From an uncultured Clostridium sp. (GTDB lineage Bacteria > Bacillota > Clostridia > Lachnospirales > Lachnospiraceae), in the NCBI GenBank assembly GCA_934438135.1, contig CAKSBP010000011.1:15107-79106 (forward strand): a stretch of DNA of 64,000 nt, given 5' to 3'. Shown here piece after piece: positions 53,668-62,089 of the stretch. How positions within the stretch are numbered: the first letter of the stretch is position 1; each line of letters opens with the position of its first letter. The notes beneath the pieces are model-generated. The model made no database searches, had not been told where the DNA came from, and was given only the letters and a program-made list of their open reading frames with translations. The position numbers and the translations under genes are program-made.

Positions 53668-55053
53668 ATGAGAAAGAGTAAAAAAGCATTGGCACTTATT
53701 TTAGCTTTAGCTATGTCAGTAACATGCTTCGGTTGTGGAAGTGATTCCAAGACAACTGACAGCGACAAGACAAAGACATCTGAAGCAACAGTTACATCTG
53801 AGGATCCTACAGCAAACATTTCAACTGATGCAAGTGAAAAATTCTATGTATATTCCTGGAACACAGAGTTACAGGACAGACTGGAATACTTTAAGAAAGC
53901 ATATCCTGAATATGCAAAAAGAATTGAATATGTAAATATCGGTGACAGTTCTATTTATCAGGAGAAGATTGATGCATTATTATCTTCACCAGATGCAAAG
54001 GATTATCCTGATTTAATGGCAACAGAAGCGGATTATATTATGAAATATACAAGCAGTGACTATACATTGCCTGTTACGGACTTAGGCATTACAGAGGATG
54101 ATACTGCAAATATGTATGACTACACAAAACAGGTTGCTACAAGTTCAGTTGATAATACTCTTAAAGGTCTTTCATGGCAGGCTTGTCCTGGAGCATTAAT
54201 GTATAGAAGAGACTTAGCTAAGAAATATCTTGGTACAGATGATCCGGAAAAAGTTCAGGAATATTTCAAAGATTGGGATACATTCCTTGATACAGCAAGA
54301 AAGATTGACAAAGATTCTAATGGAAAAACAAAGATTTTATCTGGTAATGATGATGTATCCAGAGTATACACAAGTAATAAAACATCTGCCTGGGTTGACA
54401 AAGATCAGAACTTCGTAATTGACCAGCAGATCTTAGATTACATGGATATGTATAAAACACTGGAACAGGAAAACTTAACAAATAAAACTTCTCAGTGGAC
54501 AGAACAGTGGAATGCTAATGTTGCAAGTGATAATACATTTGCATACTTTGGATGTACATGGTTCTTACACTGGACATTAAAAGCCAACTGCGGCGGTGAA
54601 AAATCAGGCGAAGGTACATATGGAAAATGGGCTATGTGTCAGGGACCATCTACATATTATTGGGGCGGTACATGGTTATGTGCAACTCAGAACTGCAGTG
54701 ATAAAGGATTAGCTGGTTTAATCATGAAGACATTATGCTGTGATACAGATACAATGTACAAGATTGCAGAAGAAACACTTGACTATGTAAACAATAAAGC
54801 AAGCGTACAGAAATTAATTGATGATAAGAAAGGTTCTTATGACTTCTTAGGCGGTCAGGATTTCTTAGCTGTATTTGAACCATTAGCTGAAAAGGTTGAT
54901 GTTTCTTGGATGTGTGCTTATGACCAGAAGATTAATACAGAATTAGATACTCAGTTAAAAGCATATGCAACAGGAAAGAAAGATAAAGATACTGCGATCG
55001 CTGATTTAAAGAAAGCAGTACTTAATGACTATCCAACATTAAATGTTCAATAA
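53668..55053 (+). CDS. Carbohydrate ABC transporter substrate-binding lipoprotein
   Basis: 461 aa. Lipoprotein signal ending CFGC (Cys about 23), Thr/Ser/Asp-rich linker, then a SBP_bac_1-like domain (KFYVYSWNTELQDRLEYFKKAYPEYAKRIEYVNIGDSSIYQEKIDALLSSPDAKDYPDLMATEADYI). Rich in Trp/Tyr (SQWTEQWNANV, WFLHWTLKANC, YYWGGTWLC), typical for oligosaccharide binding. AAGGAGGAG before ATG. The sugar is not evident because no hydrolase is encoded in this operon. Two hairpins separate it from the permeases. Confidence 0.92.
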   Translation: MRKSKKALALILALAMSVTCFGCGSDSKTTDSDKTKTSEATVTSEDPTANISTDASEKFYVYSWNTELQDRLEYFKKAYPEYAKRIEYVNIGDSSIYQEKIDALLSSPDAKDYPDLMATEADYIMKYTSSDYTLPVTDLGITEDDTANMYDYTKQVATSSVDNTLKGLSWQACPGALMYRRDLAKKYLGTDDPEKVQEYFKDWDTFLDTARKIDKDSNGKTKILSGNDDVSRVYTSNKTSAWVDKDQNFVIDQQILDYMDMYKTLEQENLTNKTSQWTEQWNANVASDNTFAYFGCTWFLHWTLKANCGGEKSGEGTYGKWAMCQGPSTYYWGGTWLCATQNCSDKGLAGLIMKTLCCDTDTMYKIAEETLDYVNNKASVQKLIDDKKGSYDFLGGQDFLAVFEPLAEKVDVSWMCAYDQKINTELDTQLKAYATGKKDKDTAIADLKKAVLNDYPTLNVQ

Positions 55054-55068
55054 TAAGTAAAGTATTTA

Positions 55069-55103
55069 GCGCCGGCGCAGCCTGCGTCGGTGCATTTCTT
55101 TTG
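55069..55103 (+). terminator. GC-rich hairpin after the binding-protein gene
   Basis: GCGCCGGCGCA (55069-55079) and TGCGTCGGTGC (55083-55093) form an 11-bp stem with two wobbles and a 3-base loop, followed by ATTTCTTTT. Likely partial terminator or 3'-end protector. Confidence 0.7.
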
Positions 55104-55147
55104 AATATATTTAAGTAAGTCTGATGAAGAATAGTCTATCCGTCCAG

Positions 55148-55198
55148 TGGGTATTTTGCAGATGTTACATTTTATCTGCCGCATCTGCAAAATACCCA
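55148..55198 (+). other. Long perfect hairpin in the leader of the permease genes
   Basis: A 17-bp perfect stem runs from 55148-55164 (TGGGTATTTTGCAGATG) to 55182-55198 (CATCTGCAAAATACCCA), loop 17 bases, no T-run. It lies 60 bases before the permease start and may be an RNase III or stability element, or a protein-binding site. Confidence 0.7.
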
Positions 55199-55258
55199 TA
55201 GAAGTGAGGAGTATGGCTATCTAGCATGTTCGAATAATAAGAAGGATGTGAGAAAATA

Positions 55259-56269
55259 GTGGCAGGAAGTAATAAGTCAAAAAAAAGAAAGACTGTTGAA
55301 TATGGAAGATATGGCTATTTCTTTATTGCACCATTTTTTATTGTGTATATTGCATTTCAGTTATGGCCATTAATTTATACAGTAATGCTAAGCTTCTGTG
55401 AAATGTATACGGATCCTATGTTTAATAAGACGGTAGGACCAAATTTCAACGGTTTAGCAAATTATAAGGATGTATTATTCAGTTTAGATGGAAAGTTTTT
55501 TGATACATATACAATTCATGCAATTGGAAATACATTATTGATGTGGTTTATCAACTTTGTACCTCAGATTGTATTGGCATTGATTTTAGCTGCTTGGTTT
55601 ACAGATACTAAAGTTAAGCTAAAAGGTCAGGGTGCATATAAAATTATGGTATTTATGCCAAATATTATTACAGCAGCTACCATTTCCGTATTATTCTACA
55701 GTCTATTTAACTATCCAGCAGGTCCTATTAACCTGAAACTGGTTGACTGGGGAATTTTAAAAAACCCATTTGATTTCTTAAATAACAAGTGGGCAGCAAG
55801 ATTGATTATTTCCTTTATCAACTTCTGGATGTGGTATGGAAACTCAATGATCGTATTAATTGCAGGTATTCTTGGTATCAGCCCGGCATTGTTCGAGGCA
55901 GCCAGAGTCGATGGAGCAACAAGTGCCCAGATTTTCTTCAAGGTAACGCTTCCATTATTAAGACCAATTTTATTGTATACATTAGTTCAGTCTGCTATTG
56001 GTGGTCTGCAGATGTATGATATTCCAAAGCTTTTAACAAAGAGTGGTTCCGGAGATCCAGATTATACAACTAGAACAATTACAATGTACATCAACGAAAT
56101 ATCCATGCAGGGTGCAAGACAGCTTGGTAAGGCAGCCGCTGCATCTATGATATTGTTTGCGGTAACATTAATTATCAGTTTGTTTATGTTCTGGGTTATG
56201 AGAGATAAGGATGCTATTAAAGAAAAGAAAGCAATTAAAGCAGCAAAAAGGAGGATGAATAACGCATGA
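55259..56269 (+). CDS. Sugar ABC transporter permease (MalF/UgpA type)
   Basis: 336 aa, GTG start, six TM helices. YGYFFIAPFFIVYIAFQLWPLIYTVMLSF at the N-terminus and the coupling loop FEAARVDGATSAQIFFKVTLPLLRPI identify the CUT1 permease. It ends in a Lys-rich cytoplasmic tail. The stop overlaps the next start by four bases (ATGA). No ATPase gene in the operon. Confidence 0.93.
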   Translation: MAGSNKSKKRKTVEYGRYGYFFIAPFFIVYIAFQLWPLIYTVMLSFCEMYTDPMFNKTVGPNFNGLANYKDVLFSLDGKFFDTYTIHAIGNTLLMWFINFVPQIVLALILAAWFTDTKVKLKGQGAYKIMVFMPNIITAATISVLFYSLFNYPAGPINLKLVDWGILKNPFDFLNNKWAARLIISFINFWMWYGNSMIVLIAGILGISPALFEAARVDGATSAQIFFKVTLPLLRPILLYTLVQSAIGGLQMYDIPKLLTKSGSGDPDYTTRTITMYINEISMQGARQLGKAAAASMILFAVTLIISLFMFWVMRDKDAIKEKKAIKAAKRRMNNA

Positions 56270-57147
56270 GTAATGAAGTAGGTAATAGCGATAAGACAGC
56301 TAGTATGTCTTTAGGCGTGAAAATACATAAAATCTTACGTACTATAGTATGTGTATTTCTGTGCTTCCTGAGTTTAATTCCTTTTTGGATTATGCTTGTA
56401 AATGCAACAAGACCAAGTGTTGCAATTCAAAGTAAATTTACGTTAGTCCCATCTACTTATTTTTTAAGCAACTTTTCAAAATTGATTAAACAGTGTAATG
56501 CCAATGTACCAATTTACCGTTATATGCTGAATAGTTTTGTAATTGCAGGCTGTTCCACTGTTTTAAGTGTATATTTTTCAACAATGACAGCTTATGGTGT
56601 TTCGGTATATAAGTTTAGGGGACGTAATATAGCATGGGCATTTATTATGGCTATACTGATGATTCCTACACAGGTATCTATCATTGGTTTCTATAAATTT
56701 ATGTTCAACTTAGGACTTGGTGATAACTATATCCCATTAATCGTCCCAGCAATTGCTGCACCATCTACCGTATTCTTTATGAAACAGTATATGGAAAGTG
56801 CACTACCGCTTGAAATTATTGACGCTGCACGTATTGATGGTTCAGGAGAGTTTAAGACATTTAACCGTATTGCAATGCCTCTTATGAAACCGGCTGTTGC
56901 AACACAGGCAATTTTCGCATTTATCCTTTCATGGAATAACTTATTTACACCATCTATGATGCTGACAAGCCAGGATAAAGCCACACTGCCTATGTTTATT
57001 CAGACAATGAGAGGTGAACGATTCAGAACAGATTACGGTATCATTTACGTAGGTCTGGTTGTGACAATCTTACCTATCTTCGTTGTATACTTTGCATTAT
57101 CCAAATACATTATTGCTGGTGTTGCTCTTGGTGGTGTCAAAGAATAA
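56266..57147 (+). CDS. Sugar ABC transporter permease (MalG/UgpE type)
   Basis: 293 aa, six TM helices. VCVFLCFLSLIPFWIMLVNATRPS at the N-terminus and the coupling loop LEIIDAARIDGSGEFKTFNRIAMPLMKPAVA are the usual signatures, ending SKYIIAGVALGGVKE. Translationally coupled to the MalF-type permease. Confidence 0.93.
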   Translation: MSNEVGNSDKTASMSLGVKIHKILRTIVCVFLCFLSLIPFWIMLVNATRPSVAIQSKFTLVPSTYFLSNFSKLIKQCNANVPIYRYMLNSFVIAGCSTVLSVYFSTMTAYGVSVYKFRGRNIAWAFIMAILMIPTQVSIIGFYKFMFNLGLGDNYIPLIVPAIAAPSTVFFMKQYMESALPLEIIDAARIDGSGEFKTFNRIAMPLMKPAVATQAIFAFILSWNNLFTPSMMLTSQDKATLPMFIQTMRGERFRTDYGIIYVGLVVTILPIFVVYFALSKYIIAGVALGGVKE

Positions 57148-57176
57148 TTAATTGTATATAATAAGAATTATAATAG

Positions 57177-57214
57177 AACTGCTTGGATCAGATTTCTGGT
57201 ACAGGCAGTTTTTT
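57177..57214 (+). terminator. Terminator after the second transporter
   Basis: AACTGCTTG (57177-57185) and CAGGCAGTT (57202-57210) form a 9-bp stem with one wobble, then TTTTT. Confidence 0.75.
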
Positions 57215-57314
57215 ACACTTATAAAGGAAAATTATGCAAGAAAAACTTGTTGAATAGAGAGGGTTATGATATAATATGTAAAAAATAGTAATTACTTTAT
57301 GAAGAGGTGTGCTA

Positions 57315-58880
57315 ATGTATAGAATGCTGATTGCAGAGCAGGATGATGAGTACATAGAAGAAATAACGAAAATAGCAAAAGAACAAACGGAAGAAATTGA
57401 GATTGTAGGAAATACAGGTACAGGAATCCAAGTACTTCAGATGGTAGAGGAGAAAAAGCCAGATATCTTAATTATATCCGTACTGTTAAAAGGAATGATG
57501 GGAATTGAAGTCATCCGGCAGATTCGTAAATACGATAAAAAACTTTATATTATTGTAGTTTCTAAGTATGATGATTTTGATTTTGTAAAAGACTCCATGC
57601 TGTATGGGGTTTCGAATTATTTACTTAAGCCACTCAATCCATCTGCATTGAAAAAGGAATTACAGAAAGCGTTGAAAGAACTAAAGAGGAAATCAGAGAT
57701 GAGAGAAAAACATAAGTTATCTGTGAAGAGAGAAGGGCAGATGAATGAGCTTGCAGATTACAGCTTTATTTATACGTTTCTTTGGAATGAGAATCGTGAG
57801 GGGGAAATGAAGCGGTATAAGAGCATTCTGCAATTAAAACCTTACGGATATATACTAAATTTGGAAATAAAAGAAAAGGGAGCTGCCTGTACAATAGACA
57901 TCGAGCAGAATTATCCTGCTGTGTATCAAATACTAAAGGAAATGATAGGGCAAGAGTATAGATGCGTGGTGGGACCTAAAATTGGAAAGCGGATTATTAC
58001 ATTTATTTGTCAGGAGGATAACGGCGATCAAAATGAAATTAACAGCCTTAGGCTAGCGAATAGGCTGAAAAAGCAGCTAAAAGAAAATATTCATTTGAAT
58101 GTAAGGATCGGTATTGGAAATGTTGTCAAAGTTGAAGCTGTCCATGAATCTTATGAACAGTCTGTAAAGGCACTTCGATATATGGAAGAAAGTGATGTTG
58201 TCCATATTCAGAATATTATAGAGAAAAGTGTCAGCCATGAAAGGTACATGGAAGCGGAGGCAAAACTGCTTCAGTGCATAAAATTTGGCAAAGAAGAATG
58301 CTTTGACTGGCTTGCCAGAATTGAAAGTATGATTGAGGGATACAATCTGACTGAGCGTAAGAATAAATTATTGGAGATTGTAGTCATTGCGTGCAGGGAA
58401 GTGCGTCAGCAGATGGAAAATGAGGTAAATAATTTAGATTATTGTCAGTTTGCAGCGGAACTTTCGGATCTGGACTGGGAAAGTATTCAAGAATGGGCAT
58501 ATAATAAGCTGGTCTATATTTTAAAAGCTCTTAAGACAAGCAAAAGTGCCAGAAAATCTGATGCTGTAAAAGAAGCACTGGTTTATATGCGGGAAAATTA
58601 TAATAAAGAACTTCCGCTGGATGAAGTCTCAAGTTATGTAGGGGTGACGCCACAGCATTTCAGTAAGATTTTCAAAGAAGAAACCGGAAAAAATTATGTG
58701 GAATGGCTGAATGATCTGCGGGTGGAGAAAGCCAAAGAATATTTAATACAAGGAAATCTTACCATCAAGGAGATTTGCTTTCATGTGGGACATAATGATC
58801 CCAATTATTTTAGCCGGCTATTTAAGAAGAGAGTAGGCAAATCTCCAAGCGAATTTCAAAAAAATGATAGAGAATCCTAA
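57315..58880 (+). CDS. AraC-type response regulator (YesN-like) with Ser at the phosphoacceptor
   Basis: 521 aa from ATG 57315 (AGAGGTG upstream; GTG 57309 is in frame). The N-terminal receiver domain keeps Asp10/Asp11 and the Lys of YLLKPL, but the canonical phosphoacceptor is Ser55 (PDILIISVLLKGMMG versus the usual VLTDIRMPGMDG). The middle is a divergent region of about 280 residues with helical and cyclase-like elements. C-terminal AraC HTH domain: LPLDEVSSYVGVTPQHFSKIFKEETGKNYVEWLNDLRVEKAKEYLIQGNLTIKEICFHVGHNDPNYFSRLFKKRVGKSPSEF. It may control the neighbouring importer. No sensor kinase is adjacent. Confidence 0.88.
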   Translation: MYRMLIAEQDDEYIEEITKIAKEQTEEIEIVGNTGTGIQVLQMVEEKKPDILIISVLLKGMMGIEVIRQIRKYDKKLYIIVVSKYDDFDFVKDSMLYGVSNYLLKPLNPSALKKELQKALKELKRKSEMREKHKLSVKREGQMNELADYSFIYTFLWNENREGEMKRYKSILQLKPYGYILNLEIKEKGAACTIDIEQNYPAVYQILKEMIGQEYRCVVGPKIGKRIITFICQEDNGDQNEINSLRLANRLKKQLKENIHLNVRIGIGNVVKVEAVHESYEQSVKALRYMEESDVVHIQNIIEKSVSHERYMEAEAKLLQCIKFGKEECFDWLARIESMIEGYNLTERKNKLLEIVVIACREVRQQMENEVNNLDYCQFAAELSDLDWESIQEWAYNKLVYILKALKTSKSARKSDAVKEALVYMRENYNKELPLDEVSSYVGVTPQHFSKIFKEETGKNYVEWLNDLRVEKAKEYLIQGNLTIKEICFHVGHNDPNYFSRLFKKRVGKSPSEFQKNDRES

Positions 58881-58884
58881 TCAT

Positions 58885-60129
58885 TTAGCAGCAGCCGCAG
58901 AATAGAAAACCGGAATACATGGAAGTCATGTAAGGATTCGGAAAATGTGGTCTTGATAAGTCTGGATAAGAGACAACTTTTTTAGGGACATATTCCATTG
59001 GATTGATTGATATTTTATCTGCATTGGTAAGGAGTGCAGGTGCAAAGCTGTCGGCACTGCTATAAAGCATTTCAAGATTTCCAATGGAATCCGAAGCGTC
59101 TGTGTTATTATTGCGAAATGAAAGCATATAAGAATTGTCATCTAGTACAATTCCGGCATTTGACAGTTCGGCAAGGTTCTCATTAATAATATGCATTAAT
59201 TCCTGTTCTAGTTTATGGACTGCGGTAGTTCTGGAAAGCTCTAGAAGGTAGTTGAAACAATCCAGTATTTTATGAAAAGATGTAAATGCAAAATCCTGGT
59301 CTTCTACGGTATAGACATGAATGTCTTTTTCACAGGCACTTAACAATGTGATTTCAAAATGTTCATCAATTACAAAAGTTGTACCGAAAGAAACAATGCT
59401 GTCTCCGTTTACCTGAAAACGAGATGGCTGTGGTTCTTTTGAGGGCGTATGCAGCTTATAAAAATGTATAAAACGAGAGCCGTGGTCCTGAATGGAAAAT
59501 TGAGCTGGCTTATCTTGACGGTTTGCAGCAGCAGTGATAATTAGGGAGGCGTCATTTGGTCTTTCATCAATAGAACAGGATAGATTGAATTCACTGTGTT
59601 CTATTGCGTGTTTTATCTTATGAAAAATCTCAAGATTCGTAGCTGCGCTTTCGAGCAGAATTTCAAAACGCTTTGTGACATCATCTTTTGTAATGGAAAA
59701 AGCATATGTGCCTGCAGTAAATGGAGAAGCGTTTTTTGATACATAAGAACTTTGGTTGATCTGCCCTAAGGCAGCCTGCTCAATGTGAACGGAATATGCT
59801 CTGTTTTCTGTTGCTTCGGAAAGCATTCGAATTGAAAGACAGTCTGGATGGTCAGAAACATAACGCAGTCTGCCTGTTTTTTTGGTTGACTTTGTCAATG
59901 ACAATAAAGAAGCTATTTCCTCATGCAGCATAGATGCTGATTCTTTAATAGAAATGGCAAGATGCTGTATTTCTTTTGTTGGTTTTATTAAATAAACAGG
60001 AGCATCCTTGCTTATACTGGTTATCTGGCCAATCACAGGACTGAACTCGTAAGAAAATTCATTCGGAGCGATTGGTTTAAAGTGGTGTGCTAGTTCCAGA
60101 GAATATTTATTTTCTTTAACGTTAATCAT
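58885..60129 (-). CDS. FliD-like domain protein with a CGCC tail, function unknown
   Basis: 414 aa, no signal peptide, no TM. Residues about 110-215 resemble the flagellar hook-cap (FliD) type: AYSVHIEQAALGQINQSSYVSKN...FTAGTYAFSITKDD (compare the YSVxVxQLAxAQ...LxxGtxxi form) and SCSIDERPNDASLIITAAANRQDKPAQFSIQDHGS, like the IN-motif region of flagellins and caps. The C-terminal half is helical (FHKILDCFNYLLELSRTTAVHKLEQELMHII). It ends FLFCGCC. No flagellar genes adjoin. AGGAGG precedes ATG. The family match is weak. Confidence 0.45.
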   Translation of the reverse strand: MINVKENKYSLELAHHFKPIAPNEFSYEFSPVIGQITSISKDAPVYLIKPTKEIQHLAISIKESASMLHEEIASLLSLTKSTKKTGRLRYVSDHPDCLSIRMLSEATENRAYSVHIEQAALGQINQSSYVSKNASPFTAGTYAFSITKDDVTKRFEILLESAATNLEIFHKIKHAIEHSEFNLSCSIDERPNDASLIITAAANRQDKPAQFSIQDHGSRFIHFYKLHTPSKEPQPSRFQVNGDSIVSFGTTFVIDEHFEITLLSACEKDIHVYTVEDQDFAFTSFHKILDCFNYLLELSRTTAVHKLEQELMHIINENLAELSNAGIVLDDNSYMLSFRNNNTDASDSIGNLEMLYSSADSFAPALLTNADKISINPMEYVPKKVVSYPDLSRPHFPNPYMTSMYSGFLFCGCC

Positions 60130-60319
60130 AGAGGGACCTCCTATCTTTTTTCTTCTATTATATATTGGAAAAAAGGAATTGTCGATAATATATATTCAAA
60201 ATCTTGGAAAGAAATCTACATAATACATATTATTTAAGAAAATTTAAAAACGGGTAAACTGTATAAATATACGAGACTTGGCCAAAATAGCAAATATTGA
60301 AAGCAGCTGAAAAAATCAT
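60130..60319. other. AT-rich spacer, no gene seen
   Basis: The divergent spacer before rpmG contains the minus-strand ribosome binding site and upstream DNA of the FliD-like gene, then the rpmG promoter. No coding or RNA gene is visible. Confidence 0.6.
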
Positions 60320-60348
60320 TGACTGATGTTTCAGGATATGTTATATTT
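60320..60348 (+). promoter_or_regulatory. Sigma-A promoter for rpmG-secE-nusG
   Basis: TTGACT (60320-60325), 17-bp spacer, TATATT (60343-60348). Confidence 0.7.
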
Positions 60349-60425
60349 AACTAGCGATGGAATAGGTCTTTTTTTTATGCTTAAAAATATTGCAATAGAA
60401 AAATGAACAATCGGAGGTGGCAGTT

Positions 60426-60575
60426 GTGCGCGTTAAAATTACTTTAGCTTGTACGGAATGCAAGCAACGTAACTATAATATGACTAAGGAAAAGAAATTA
60501 CATCCAGATAGAATGGAAACAAAGAAATATTGTAAATTCTGTCAGAAACACACGTTACACAAAGAAACCAAATAA
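60426..60575 (+). CDS. rpmG: Ribosomal protein bL33
   Basis: 49 aa, GTG start with GGAGG at 60413-60417. Large-subunit protein at the E site. The zinc-binding form, with CTEC (Cys9, Cys12) and CKFC pairs ([10 protein letters not shown]...[17 protein letters not shown]). It precedes secE-nusG as in many Firmicutes. Too short to be noticed by length alone. Confidence 0.95.
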   Translation: MRVKITLACTECKQRNYNMTKEKKLHPDRMETKKYCKFCQKHTLHKETK

Positions 60576-60582
60576 TTGATCC

Positions 60583-60643
60583 GATAATGATGAACCTTTA
60601 TAAGCACATCAATTGAACTTATCCCTTGGTTCATTATAACATC
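60583..60643 (+). other. Structured spacer between rpmG and secE
   Basis: ATAATGA...GAACC (60583-60597) can pair with GGTTCATTAT (about 60627-60636) with a small bulge, enclosing an inner stem ATAAG/CTTAT. Clostridia often have a tRNA-Trp here, but no tRNA cloverleaf or anticodon arm can be drawn. Confidence 0.4.
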
Positions 60644-60681
60644 CAGTTTGAATGCCGGGTGGATGAAAGGAAAGTGAAGAT

Positions 60682-60897
60682 ATGGAAGAAAAGGCTAAGG
60701 CAAAAGAAAAAGCTCCAAAGAAGAGTTTTGTCAGTGGTTTAAAAGCTGAATTTAAAAAAGTTATCTGGCCTGATAAAGACACTATCATTAAGCAGTCTTC
60801 AGCAGTAGTTGTAGCATCTGTTATTTTAGGTATCGTTATATCTGTACTTGATATGGGCATTAAGTTTGGTGTTGAAAAGATTCTTAAAATAGGATAG
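60682..60897 (+). CDS. secE: Preprotein translocase subunit SecE
   Basis: 71 aa. Lys-rich N-terminus (EEKAKAKEKAPKKS), conserved FVSGLKAEFKKVIWPDKDTIIKQSSAVVVASVILGIVISVLDM with a single TM helix. The F-x-x-E-x-x-K-V-x-WP motif is the SecE signature. Stabilises SecY in the export channel. Followed by nusG after 8 bases. Confidence 0.96.
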   Translation: MEEKAKAKEKAPKKSFVSGLKAEFKKVIWPDKDTIIKQSSAVVVASVILGIVISVLDMGIKFGVEKILKIG

Positions 60898-60905
60898 GTG
60901 GTTAT

Positions 60906-61424
60906 ATGTCAGAAGCTAATTGGTATGTTGTTCATACTTACTCAGGATATGAAAACAAGGTAAAAGCGAATATCGAAAAAACCATCGAGAATAGAAATTT
61001 ACAGGATCAGATTCTTGAAGTATCTATTCCACTTCAGAATGTCGTTGAAGTGAAAAACGGCACGAAGAAGCAGGTTTCCAGAAAAATGTTTCCAGCCTAT
61101 GTTTTAATAAACATGGTTATGAACGATGACACATGGTATGTAGTTAGAAATACAAGAGGTGTTACAGGTTTTGTAGGCCCTGGGTCCAAGCCGGTTCCTC
61201 TAACAGATGAAGAAATGAAGAGCATGGGTCTTGCTGCACTTCAGACTTCGCAGATTGATCTGGAAGTTGGAGAGACTGTAGTAATTACTTCAGGTGTTTG
61301 GAAAGATACTACGGGAATTGTTAAAGCAATAAATGACCATAAACAAAGTGTAACGATTAACGTTGATTTGTTTGGGCGTGAAACACCGGTTGAAATCAGT
61401 TTCACGGATATTAAAAAGTTATAA
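60906..61424 (+). CDS. nusG: Transcription elongation/antitermination factor NusG
   Basis: 172 aa. N-terminal NGN domain (WYVVHTYSGYENKVKANIEKTIENRNLQDQILEVSIPLQNVVEVKNGTKKQVSRKMFPAYVLI) and C-terminal KOW domain (DLEVGETVVITSGVWKDTTGIVKAINDHKQSVTINVDLFGRETPVEISF). Binds RNA polymerase and links it to the ribosome. Normal size and position after secE. Confidence 0.97.
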   Translation: MSEANWYVVHTYSGYENKVKANIEKTIENRNLQDQILEVSIPLQNVVEVKNGTKKQVSRKMFPAYVLINMVMNDDTWYVVRNTRGVTGFVGPGSKPVPLTDEEMKSMGLAALQTSQIDLEVGETVVITSGVWKDTTGIVKAINDHKQSVTINVDLFGRETPVEISFTDIKKL

Positions 61425-61436
61425 ATTTATTTACAG

Positions 61437-61493
61437 TGGGAGAGACGCCTGTTATGATAACATATCAGATGGAGCGCTCTCGATAAAACCACA
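61437..61493 (+). promoter_or_regulatory. Structured leader before rplK (possible autogenous control)
   Basis: GTGG (61437) with CCAC (61490-61493) closes a helix that includes GAGAG/CTCTC and CGC/GCG and an internal GTTAT/ATAAC hairpin. A similar GTGGGAG(A/G)G...ACCAC element lies before rplA. Ribosomal protein L1 or L11 binding is possible but not shown. Confidence 0.45.
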
Positions 61494-61514
61494 AAAATCA
61501 GGAGGTATGCTATC

Positions 61515-61940
61515 ATGGCAAAAAAAGTAGAAGGTTATATAAAATTACAGATTCCTGCTGGAAAGGCTACACCAGCTCCACCAGTTGGACCAGCTCTTGG
61601 ACAGCATGGTGTAAACATTGTACAGTTTACAAAGGACTTCAATGCTAGAACAGCAAATCAGGATGGAATGATTATTCCAGTTGTTATTACTGTATATCAG
61701 GATAAGAGTTTCAGTTTCGTAACTAAGACTCCTCCAGCTGCAGTATTATTAAAGAAAGCATGTAACATCCAGTCTGGTTCAGGTGTACCTAATAAGACTA
61801 AGGTTGCTACAATTTCTAAAGCAAAAATTCAGGAAATTGCTGAATTAAAAATGCCAGACTTAAATGCTGCAAGCCTTGATGCGGCTATGAGCATGATCGC
61901 AGGAACAGCAAGAAGCATGGGTATTGTTGTAGAAGATTAA
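61515..61940 (+). CDS. rplK: Ribosomal protein uL11
   Basis: 141 aa. [37 protein letters not shown] is the highly conserved N-terminal proline-rich helix region, and [51 protein letters not shown] is the rRNA-binding C-domain. Part of the L11 stalk base. Forms an operon with rplA, behind a structured leader. Confidence 0.97.
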   Translation: MAKKVEGYIKLQIPAGKATPAPPVGPALGQHGVNIVQFTKDFNARTANQDGMIIPVVITVYQDKSFSFVTKTPPAAVLLKKACNIQSGSGVPNKTKVATISKAKIQEIAELKMPDLNAASLDAAMSMIAGTARSMGIVVED

Positions 61941-62027
61941 TTTTTAAAATTTTGGTATAGAAAAAAGAACGAAATAAATAATGCAATATTAGCTAATAAA
62001 AAAGATAGATTCCGCAGATCGTTATGC

Positions 62028-62075
62028 GTGGGAGGGAATGGCAGTGTATATGCCCAACGTCCCCGATACTACCAC
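62028..62075 (+). promoter_or_regulatory. Structured leader before rplA (possible autogenous control)
   Basis: GTGG (62028-62031) and CCAC (62072-62075) close a helix with GGG/CCC and an inner GGCA-GTGTATA-TGCC hairpin, ending right at AGGAGG of rplA so that pairing could hide the start region. Confidence 0.5.
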
Positions 62076-62089
62076 AGGAGGTTAATAGA

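Noticed and set aside
60576..60681. Possible tRNA gene between rpmG and secE
   Set aside because: No cloverleaf, T-loop GTTCRA box or anticodon arm can be drawn.
62024..62089. N-terminal extension of ribosomal protein L1
   Set aside because: The extension covers the structured leader; the ATG at 62090 has an ideal ribosome binding site and gives the standard protein.
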